DNA from: Winogradskyella costae
GTDB lineage: Bacteria > Bacteroidota > Bacteroidia > Flavobacteriales > Flavobacteriaceae
NCBI RefSeq assembly: GCF_013403865.1
Contig: NZ_JABFDK010000004.1
Location: forward strand, 186,001-250,000
DNA: 64,000 nucleotides
Reading direction: 5' to 3'
This document shows positions 55,721 through 62,361 of the stretch, piece by piece. Position 1 is the first letter of the stretch. Each line of letters starts with the position of its first letter. Below the pieces are notes generated by a model that saw only the letters and a program-made list of their open reading frames with translations, did no database searches and was not told the origin of the DNA. Position numbers and translations under genes: made by a program.

Positions 55721-57118
55721 ATGAATATTACTGCAGCATATACAGACCTTTATCAAATTACAATGGCTCAAGTTTATTTTGGCAAAAAGCCAAATGGACG
55801 TGCGGTTTTTGATTATTACTTTAGACATAATCCCTTTAACAGTGGTTACTCCATTTTTGCTGGACTAGAAGATGTTCTGAATAGTCTTGAAACCCTTAAA
55901 TTTTCATCTTCGGATATGACCTATTTAAAACAAAAAGGGTTTGACAATGATTTCTTAGAGTATTTAGAAAATTTTCGATTTAAAGGCAGTATATATTCGT
56001 GTAAAGAAGGTGATATTGTATTTCCTAATCGACCAATCTTACAAGTCGAAGCAAATATTATAGAAGCTCAAATTATTGAGACTTTTTTGCTAAACATTCT
56101 TAATTTTCAAACTTTAATTGCGACAAAAGCAAGTCGTATTAGGTATAGCGCTAAGGATGCTATTCTCTTAGATATGGGCCTGCGTCGTGCACATGCAACT
56201 GGTGGCTATTACGCGTCTAGAGCTGCTGCGATTGGAGGTTTTGACAGTACTAGTAATGTGAAGGCTGCCGAAGATTATGATATTCCTTCTACTGGTACTA
56301 TGGCACATTCATTTATACAAAGTTATGAAGACGAATTGCAAGCATTTAGAGACTTTGCGAGCGTGAGACCCGAAAATTGTGTGCTCTTAATAGACACTTA
56401 TAACACGCTTAAAAGTGGATTACCGAATGCTATTACGGTCGCCAAAGAAATGGAAAACAAAGGTACGCGCTTATTGGGTGTTCGCTTAGATAGTGGCGAT
56501 TTGGCGTATTTATCTAAAAAAACACGATCTATACTAGATGATGCTAATTTAGGTTATGTAAAAATTGTAGCGTCTAACCAATTAGATGAATATGTCATAA
56601 AAAGTTTGAAAGAACAAGGAGCACCAATTGATATTTTTGGTGTTGGAACTAACCTCGTTACCGGGAAACCAGATGCAGCATTAGATGGTGTTTATAAACT
56701 TGCAGCTTTTAACGATACCCCACGAATTAAACTCTCTGAAAATATTATTAAAACCTCACTTCCATTTAAAAAGCAAGTCTATCGCATGCTAGATAAAAAT
56801 GGCATGTTCTACGGTGCAGATGCTATCGCTATAGCGTCTGAAGATAAGATTACTAAAATGGAACACCCTTTTGATACTACTAAAAACCTAGATCTAAGTC
56901 CTTTTAAACACGAACCGTTACTAAAGCAAGTGATGAAAGACGGAAAAAGAACCATTCCGACTCGAACCGTTTCGGAAATTGCAGACTATTCGCAATCGCG
57001 CTTGAACCAACTTCCTGACGAATATAAACGTTTTCAGAATCCACATATCTATAAAATCGGACTCAGTACAGAGCTTAAAAAAGAACGAGATGTTCTAATT
57101 AATAAGCATAAGTCTTAG
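55721..57118 (+). CDS. pncB: nicotinate phosphoribosyltransferase
   Basis: 465 residues from the ATG at 55721 (MNITAAYTDLYQITMA); 13 more codons upstream to 55682 are open but not family-like. Converts nicotinate and PRPP to NaMN in NAD salvage. The catalytic His is in STGTMAHSFI, and LLIDTYNTLKSG and GVRLDSGDL bind PRPP. Followed after 43 bp by pncA, so the two steps nicotinamide to nicotinate to NaMN are encoded together. Confidence 0.95.
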   Translation: MNITAAYTDLYQITMAQVYFGKKPNGRAVFDYYFRHNPFNSGYSIFAGLEDVLNSLETLKFSSSDMTYLKQKGFDNDFLEYLENFRFKGSIYSCKEGDIVFPNRPILQVEANIIEAQIIETFLLNILNFQTLIATKASRIRYSAKDAILLDMGLRRAHATGGYYASRAAAIGGFDSTSNVKAAEDYDIPSTGTMAHSFIQSYEDELQAFRDFASVRPENCVLLIDTYNTLKSGLPNAITVAKEMENKGTRLLGVRLDSGDLAYLSKKTRSILDDANLGYVKIVASNQLDEYVIKSLKEQGAPIDIFGVGTNLVTGKPDAALDGVYKLAAFNDTPRIKLSENIIKTSLPFKKQVYRMLDKNGMFYGADAIAIASEDKITKMEHPFDTTKNLDLSPFKHEPLLKQVMKDGKRTIPTRTVSEIADYSQSRLNQLPDEYKRFQNPHIYKIGLSTELKKERDVLINKHKS

Positions 57119-57161
57119 ACCCAACTAGTTAATTCAATTTATTCAACATAAAATTTTAAGT

Positions 57162-57767
57162 ATGAAAACCCTATTAATCATTGATGTGCAGAACGATTTT
57201 ATGCCAAATGGATCTCTTCCTGTTCCGAATGGTGATCGTATTGTCCCAGTAATTAATGCCATGCAATATAAATTTGATTTAATCATTGCCACACAAGATT
57301 GGCACCCAAAAGATCATATCAGTTTTGCAAGTAATCATAACGGAAAATCTAATTTTGACATTATTGAAATTCATGGTCAGTCACAAACCTTATGGCCAAA
57401 TCATTGTGTACAAGGCACGGAAGGTGCAGAGTTTCATCCAAATTTAAAAACGGATAAATTTGAAGCTGTTTTTAGAAAAGGAACCGATAAAACTATTGAT
57501 AGCTACAGCGCGTTTTATGATAACGGCCATTTAAAATCTACCGGATTGGCTGGTTACTTAAAAGACAAAGGGACTTCAAAATTGTACTTATGCGGTTTAG
57601 CTGCAGATATCTGTGTTTTCTTTTCCATTATGGATGCTAAAAAAGAAGGCTTTGATTGTTCTTTTATCCATGATGCTTCTGAAGCATTAGATAATAAAAC
57701 GTTTGAAAAACTAAAAAAGGAGATGATTGGTATGGGAATTGAAATCGTGACATCAGAAACGATATAA
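57162..57767 (+). CDS. pncA: nicotinamidase
   Basis: 201 residues. Deamidates nicotinamide to nicotinate. Catalytic triad: Asp10 in IDVQNDF, Lys near 110 (FRKGTD), Cys in GLAADICVFFS near 150. Metal site D-x-H-x-H: QDWHPKDHISF. It is the second gene of a pncB-pncA salvage unit and converges with a small membrane gene, 14 bp between the stops. Confidence 0.95.
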   Translation: MKTLLIIDVQNDFMPNGSLPVPNGDRIVPVINAMQYKFDLIIATQDWHPKDHISFASNHNGKSNFDIIEIHGQSQTLWPNHCVQGTEGAEFHPNLKTDKFEAVFRKGTDKTIDSYSAFYDNGHLKSTGLAGYLKDKGTSKLYLCGLAADICVFFSIMDAKKEGFDCSFIHDASEALDNKTFEKLKKEMIGMGIEIVTSETI

Positions 57768-57781
57768 TATTCATTGAACTA

Positions 57782-58090
57782 TTATTTCTCTGATGTCTTA
57801 TTCATTTTAAAGTAAGTCCATTTGACAAACAAAAGTCCTAAAACCCCTCCTAAGGCTGACACAAACAAATTGACAGTCAATCGTAGACCATCAAAATCAC
57901 CATTATTCATAATGTGCCAAGGATCAAAACCAAACCTCCCTAAAGTTTTGATTAACAAAATACTTCCAAAAACACCAACCAACGTATTTCCCTTAAACCC
58001 AAATGTATATTTTGTCTTTAAGTATCCAAATACATTCGCGGCTAATATTCCTACAAGAATACTAATTAATGAAATTAATGTACCTGTCAT
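57782..58090 (-). CDS. small multi-helix membrane protein after cydB
   Basis: 102 residues with three hydrophobic helices and Gly-rich turns (VGVFGSILLIKTLG, SALGGVLGLLFVKW), which recalls transglycosylase-associated (GlsB/YeaQ) membrane proteins. Not assigned with confidence. It begins 15 bp after cydB, so it is probably the third gene of the cyd operon. Confidence 0.65.
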   Translation of the reverse strand: MTGTLISLISILVGILAANVFGYLKTKYTFGFKGNTLVGVFGSILLIKTLGRFGFDPWHIMNNGDFDGLRLTVNLFVSALGGVLGLLFVKWTYFKMNKTSEK

Positions 58091-58105
58091 GATAGCGTCA
58101 TTATA

Positions 58106-59179
58106 TTAATGTCCATAATCCATGCGGTCTATTTTTCCTGCCGTTAATCTTTTCTGAACAATCATGTACACGAGAATGAGCACAAAGCCGATAATTCCCC
58201 ATATTAAAGCAACAGATAACCCATATTCTGATGCTGCCGTATTATAAATGGTTAAATGCTCATGAGTATTATTTACTGAAGGTAATATAACAGGAAACAA
58301 TGATGCTAGAGATGACGTAATTCCTCCAACAATTATTAACGTTGAGAGCAAAAATGCATGTCTGTCTTTTTTGATTTTTTTTATAAAAAATAATCCAATA
58401 ACTCCTGTTAAATAAATAATAGGAAATACCATCAGGTAAGGTTTATGACTAAAATTATCTAAAGAATTAGGATTTACGAGCTGCCATACATATAAAGAAA
58501 ATGCTGTAAGGATAGCAAGCGTTATATTCAATTTAAAAATGACACCTTTTAATTTACTATTAATGGATGAATTGGTTTTTAATATCACCCAATTTGCACC
58601 ATGAATAGCCAAAGTAACAACGGATATTAAACCTATAATAATAGTAAACCAATCGATGACACCGGGATGTTCGGCTAAAGGACTAAAACTACTATCCCAT
58701 AATGGTAAGAAAAAATAATGGCCTTCGTGAACAGATATACCATTATCAACACCTCCTAAATTTACACCTCTAACGATATTACCTAAAGCGATTCCAAAAA
58801 ACAAGGCGAGCAATAAACTAGAAACCCCAAAAGATTTATCCCAAATATCTTTCCACATTTGATACTTAAACTGTCCTCTGAATTCAAGCCCAATCGCTCT
58901 AAATATGATGAGCCATAACACTATAATTAGAGGCAAATAGAAACCACTAAAAACAGAAGCATAAAACGATGGAAACGCCATAAAAAGCATTCCACCTGCG
59001 GCCACTAACCACACTTCATTAGAATCCCAAAATAGACCTGCAGATTTCGTTATAACTTCTTTGTCTTTTTCTTTTTTAGCAAAAAACAGATGGATGATTC
59101 CTGCTCCGAAATCATAACCATCTAAAACAAAAAAGATGGTTAAAACAACTCCTATTGCGATATACCAAAATAGTTCCAT
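58106..59179 (-). CDS. cydB: cytochrome bd oxidase subunit II
   Basis: 357 residues, about nine helices. N-terminal FWYIAIGVVLTIFFVLDGYDFGAG and WDSNEVWLVAAGG are the conserved CydB motifs. Subunit II of the quinol oxidase that reduces oxygen to water at low oxygen without pumping protons. Its ATG is 2 bp after the cydA stop codon. Confidence 0.96.
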   Translation of the reverse strand: MELFWYIAIGVVLTIFFVLDGYDFGAGIIHLFFAKKEKDKEVITKSAGLFWDSNEVWLVAAGGMLFMAFPSFYASVFSGFYLPLIIVLWLIIFRAIGLEFRGQFKYQMWKDIWDKSFGVSSLLLALFFGIALGNIVRGVNLGGVDNGISVHEGHYFFLPLWDSSFSPLAEHPGVIDWFTIIIGLISVVTLAIHGANWVILKTNSSINSKLKGVIFKLNITLAILTAFSLYVWQLVNPNSLDNFSHKPYLMVFPIIYLTGVIGLFFIKKIKKDRHAFLLSTLIIVGGITSSLASLFPVILPSVNNTHEHLTIYNTAASEYGLSVALIWGIIGFVLILVYMIVQKRLTAGKIDRMDYGH

Positions 59180-59181
59180 AA

Positions 59182-60513
59182 TTAATGTGTTTGAGGTGTT
59201 GGACCTTGGTTAATAGTTTTACCGACTAAGACTAAAAACAATAAGCCTAGTAGCATATATAAAGCCACAAAACCTAATAAGGTAAATAAGGTATTACCAG
59301 AAGAAACTGTTGGCGAAACGCCCTCACTTGTTTTTAATAGGCCATAAACTAAATACGGTTGTCTACCCAATTCTGCTGTATACCACCCCGTAATATTAGC
59401 GATATAAGGAAACGGAACTAAAAACATAATAGTCCAAAGTAAAGGCTTAATAGTAAATAGCTTTTTTCTCCATAAAAAGAAAAGTGCTAAAGCCATAACG
59501 CCTATGAATATGGTACCTAATCCCACCATTATATGATAAGAATAATATAGTGCAGGAATATTATCTGGTAATTCTTCAGCTTCAAACTGATCCATCCCAG
59601 GAATTTGCTTGTCCCATTCTTGATAGGTTAAGAAGCTTAATATATTAGGAACGGCAATTTTATTATCTAACTTTTTTTCAACCATATTAGGTTGCCCAAT
59701 AAGCACAATTTCAGCACCTGCATCTTCAGTTTCAAAAATACCTTCCATAGCAGCAAATGTTCCTGGTTGGTATTTTGCGACGTTTTTAGCATTCCAATCT
59801 CCTGTTGGGAAAGCTACCAAAAGACTAGAAATTAACCCGAATACAACCCCTGTTTTTAAAAACAATCTGCCATATTCAGAATGCTTATCTCTTAAAATAT
59901 AAAATGCACCTATACTCGCCATCACAAAAGCCGATGTTACAACCGAAGCCATTTGATTATGTAAGAAGGCAGGCAACAGCCATGGATTAGTGAAAAGCTC
60001 AGAAAAGTTTTCTAATACAAACTTCCCATTATCTAAAATCTCATAACCTACAGGGTGTTGCATCCAAGCATTAGTCGCTAAAATAAACCAACCACTAGCC
60101 CAAGACCCTAAAAACACCAAAAAGCCTGTGAGGAAATGTAATTTTTGACCCATTAGTTTTTCTCCAAAAATAAAAAGGGCTAAAAATGAAGACTCCAAAA
60201 AGAAAGAGAACATGCCTTCCATAGCTAAAGTCTGACCAATGATGCCACCTGTTAGTTCAGAGAATTTTGCCCAATTAGTTCCAAATTGAAATTCCATAGG
60301 AATACCTGTGACGACTCCCATGGTAAAATTAATCGCAAAGATTTTCATAAAGAACTTTGCAGCGTTGTTATATTTTTCAATTTTAGTTTTAAGAAATTTC
60401 CACTTAAAGAAGACTATCATGAGTGATAATCCCATAGTCAGTTGCGGAAATATGTAGTGAAATGTGATAGTAAATGCAAATTGCAATCTATCGTAGAATA
60501 GCATGTCTTCCAT
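59182..60513 (-). CDS. cydA: cytochrome bd oxidase subunit I (short Q-loop type)
   Basis: 443 residues. His19 (FHYIFPQL) is the heme b595 ligand, a conserved His lies in AFLHNQMASV, and GRQPYLVYGLLKT follows the Q-loop. With 443 residues it lacks the long C-terminal Q-loop insert of E. coli CydA (about 520 residues), so it is the short-loop type, often called CIO-like. First gene of cydAB; promoter with dyad C upstream, so control by oxygen or redox is likely. Confidence 0.96.
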   Translation of the reverse strand: MEDMLFYDRLQFAFTITFHYIFPQLTMGLSLMIVFFKWKFLKTKIEKYNNAAKFFMKIFAINFTMGVVTGIPMEFQFGTNWAKFSELTGGIIGQTLAMEGMFSFFLESSFLALFIFGEKLMGQKLHFLTGFLVFLGSWASGWFILATNAWMQHPVGYEILDNGKFVLENFSELFTNPWLLPAFLHNQMASVVTSAFVMASIGAFYILRDKHSEYGRLFLKTGVVFGLISSLLVAFPTGDWNAKNVAKYQPGTFAAMEGIFETEDAGAEIVLIGQPNMVEKKLDNKIAVPNILSFLTYQEWDKQIPGMDQFEAEELPDNIPALYYSYHIMVGLGTIFIGVMALALFFLWRKKLFTIKPLLWTIMFLVPFPYIANITGWYTAELGRQPYLVYGLLKTSEGVSPTVSSGNTLFTLLGFVALYMLLGLLFLVLVGKTINQGPTPQTH

Positions 60514-60532
60514 ATCTATTTTTTATGTTATT

Positions 60533-60540
60533 CAAAGATA
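60533..60540 (-). promoter_or_regulatory. -7 element (TATCTTTG) of cydAB
   Basis: Minus strand TATCTTTG, 20 bp before the cydA ATG, the same distance as for tolC. No -33 TTG. Confidence 0.65.
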
Positions 60541-60560
60541 CGAAGCCTATAACATCCTTA

Positions 60561-60576
60561 AGTAACTTTTGTCACA
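60561..60576. promoter_or_regulatory. dyad C: GTAAC-TTTT-GTCAC, putative activator site of cydAB
   Basis: One mismatch from the dyad of tolC. Centre at 60568.5, 28.5 bp upstream of the -7 T, i.e. 1 bp closer than the others. Confidence 0.6.
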
Positions 60577-60598
60577 AAAAAACGACTATTTTAAGCAT

Positions 60599-60635
60599 AA
60601 AAAAGAGGGAGCTAATTACGTACTACCCTCTTTTT
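60599..60635 (-). terminator. terminator between the 56-residue gene and cydA
   Basis: AAAAAGAGGG...CCCTCTTTTT stem with a 16-nt loop region, 20 bp after the small gene's stop codon, so cydA needs its own promoter. Confidence 0.7.
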
Positions 60636-60655
60636 AAAATTTAAAATACTTATAA

Positions 60656-60826
60656 CTAATACTCGGAACTTTCATCCTCATTGAGCGTGTTAGAATCTTC
60701 TGTACTTTTACCTTTCGAAATAAAATTAATTAGAATACCTACCAATGAGATACAAACTAATGCAAAAATTGCAATCATTACGACTCCACTCGTCCAACTA
60801 TATAATGCTATTACTGTATTAATCAT
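60656..60826 (-). CDS. 56-residue single-helix membrane protein upstream of cydA
   Basis: ATG at 60826, stop TAG at 60658-60656. The N-terminal two thirds are hydrophobic (about 2-37, MINTVIALYSWTSGVVM... then ILINFISKG) and the tail is acidic (NTLNEDESSEY). It is too short for usual gene callers. It has its own promoter with a dyad of the same type as cydAB and ends at a terminator. By location it may be an accessory protein of the bd oxidase, like CydX/CydH, but it does not resemble these in sequence as far as I can see. Confidence 0.7.
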   Translation of the reverse strand: MINTVIALYSWTSGVVMIAIFALVCISLVGILINFISKGKSTEDSNTLNEDESSEY

Positions 60827-60853
60827 ATTTGTGTTTCTTTAGTTTTTACCTTG

Positions 60854-60861
60854 TAAAATTA
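60854..60861 (-). promoter_or_regulatory. -7 element (TAATTTTA) of the 56-residue gene
   Basis: Seven of eight positions of TAnnTTTG, 28 bp before the ATG; no -33 TTG. Confidence 0.5.
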
Positions 60862-60883
60862 ATACCAAAATTTATAAAGAAAC

Positions 60884-60897
60884 ATGACTTTTATCAT
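60884..60897. promoter_or_regulatory. dyad E: ATGAC-TTTT-ATCAT, putative activator site of the 56-residue gene
   Basis: Centre 60890.5, exactly 29.5 bp upstream of the -7 T at 60861. On the minus strand TGAT-AAAA-GTCA lines up with TGAC-AAAA-GTTA of the cydAB site. Arms are the most divergent of the five. Confidence 0.5.
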
Positions 60898-60931
60898 CAA
60901 TGAAGAAATTTATAAAAAATTCTTTAATAAA

Positions 60932-61228
60932 CTAGTGAGATGATTTTATAACATTGATAATATCATCTTTTTGCAAGACTCCCGATTGCCTCCAAACCTG
61001 TTTACCATTTTTAAATAACAGCATCGTTGGCACACCTCTAACTTGATACTTTGAAGCTAATTCCTGATTTTTATCTACATCAATTTTAATAATGCTAATA
61101 CCCTCTCCCATCTCCTCTTTTACCTGCTTTAAAATTGGACTCAACATTTTGCATGGCCCACACCAATCGGCGAAAAAATCAACTAAAACGGGTTGATCTT
61201 GATTTATTATTTCTGAAAATTTACTCAT
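60932..61228 (-). CDS. trxA: thioredoxin
   Basis: 98 residues, single thioredoxin fold, active site WCGPC (Trp22-Cys26), conserved cis-Pro in VRGVPTMLLF. No signal peptide, cytoplasmic disulfide reductase. It has a near-consensus -7 element TACTTTTA at 61258-61251, and so its own promoter with a leader of about 18 nt; a longer transcript from dyad D is also possible. Confidence 0.94.
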   Translation of the reverse strand: MSKFSEIINQDQPVLVDFFADWCGPCKMLSPILKQVKEEMGEGISIIKIDVDKNQELASKYQVRGVPTMLLFKNGKQVWRQSGVLQKDDIINVIKSSH

Positions 61229-61245
61229 ACCTGACTTGAATTTTA

Positions 61246-61498
61246 TTAATTAAAAGTAACACCCCAAATCCTTCTAACTTCATTAATATCGTAACCAGTA
61301 GCGTTATCCATTGGATATAAACCATTAATTCTTGTTAGCGTTGAAGCTTCTATTGTTCATTAAGTTTACCATGTCATTAAAGACACATTAGGTTAGTCGT
61401 AATTGAGTATTTTACCCTTACTTGATCTTCTATTTCTTTTACGATAGAGCTTGCTTTTTATAATTCGCTACAACTAATAATCTTATTCAATTTTTCAT
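61246..61498 (-). pseudogene. decayed small gene upstream of trxA
   Basis: The 346-bp gap before trxA contains coding-like pieces in changing frames on the minus strand. A start region (ATG at 61498, then a frame giving KLNKIISCSEL after a one-base shift in an A-run) is followed by ASSIVKEIEDQVRVKYS and, at the 3' end, a 36-codon piece including INGLYPMDNATGYDINEV and ending WGVTFN before TAA at 61246. It follows directly on the promoter with dyad D. No family recognised. Confidence 0.35.
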
Positions 61499-61515
61499 AC
61501 TGAACAAAATTCACA

Positions 61516-61523
61516 TAAAAATA
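61516..61523 (-). promoter_or_regulatory. -7 element (TATTTTTA) under dyad D
   Basis: Seven of eight positions of TAnnTTTG on the minus strand. Would start a transcript near 61511 across the decayed gene towards trxA. Confidence 0.45.
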
Positions 61524-61544
61524 TGAACGAAATACGAATACGTT

Positions 61545-61560
61545 GGTAACATATGTTAAA
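61545..61560. promoter_or_regulatory. dyad D: GGTAAC-ATAT-GTTAAA, putative activator site
   Basis: One mismatch within GTAAC-N4-GTTAC. Centre 61552.5, exactly 29.5 bp upstream of the -7 T at 61523. Confidence 0.55.
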
Positions 61561-61574
61561 AGTTCTTAGTCATA

Positions 61575-62360
61575 CTAAGAATGCATTAAAGCCTCTATTT
61601 CATTTAATGTCGGATTCGTTTGAAACGATATTTTATCAATTTCAACGTCGTCTCTTGTGATGGCTATGGCTCCTAAGTGATTAGCGTTCAATTTAAAACT
61701 TATAACCCTCAAATTTTCAAAATCACAAACCAACGAACTCGATATATTATGAAAACCATTTGTAACGGGAATTTTAATTAAATCTTCATCAATACCTTTT
61801 CCTGTTGCCTTTACAATAGCTTCTTTTCTTGTCCATAATTTGTAAAAGGCATGCCTATTAACTTCAGAGTCACGAATGAAATTTAATTCCTCTGTATTAA
61901 ACACTGTTGGCAGAATATCTTTATATTCAAATTGAGGATTAATATACTCAACATCAACTCCTAATTCACAATCACCTATTGCAATTATCGCAAAATTACC
62001 AGCATGTGACACATTAAAAAACAAACCTTTATCTAAAGGAAAATATGGCTTATGATTATCACTTTTTTCAAAATACACTTGAGAAATTTCTAAGTCCTTT
62101 TGCTGTGCAATTATTATTTTAAGAAAGCTTCTACAAATTATAAATCGGTTTGAATCTTTTAAGTGATGGTACCTGTGTGCTCTTTGTACTTCATCTGGTG
62201 TCAATATTTTCAATAGCACATCTACCAGATCATAATATTGAGGTAATTCGATTTTAAATAATTTAATATTTGGGTCAGCATTATTTAAAAACACTCCACT
62301 CTTATCTGACACTTCGGAAGATCCACAGAATAAAGTGCTCTCAGAATTCTTAATTCTCAT
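61575..62360 (-). CDS. 4'-phosphopantetheinyl transferase (Sfp type)
   Basis: 261 residues. Core motifs of the Sfp superfamily: FFNVSHAGNFAIIAI, GVDVEYI (Mg-binding Asp and Glu) and FYKLWTRKEAIVKATGKGI. Transfers the phosphopantetheine arm from CoA to the Ser of carrier proteins. The ATG lies 1 bp after the NRPS stop codon (TGA-A-ATG), so it is coupled to the synthetase and most likely activates its PCP domains. Confidence 0.94.
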   Translation of the reverse strand: MRIKNSESTLFCGSSEVSDKSGVFLNNADPNIKLFKIELPQYYDLVDVLLKILTPDEVQRAHRYHHLKDSNRFIICRSFLKIIIAQQKDLEISQVYFEKSDNHKPYFPLDKGLFFNVSHAGNFAIIAIGDCELGVDVEYINPQFEYKDILPTVFNTEELNFIRDSEVNRHAFYKLWTRKEAIVKATGKGIDEDLIKIPVTNGFHNISSSLVCDFENLRVISFKLNANHLGAIAITRDDVEIDKISFQTNPTLNEIEALMHS

Positions 62361-62361
62361 T

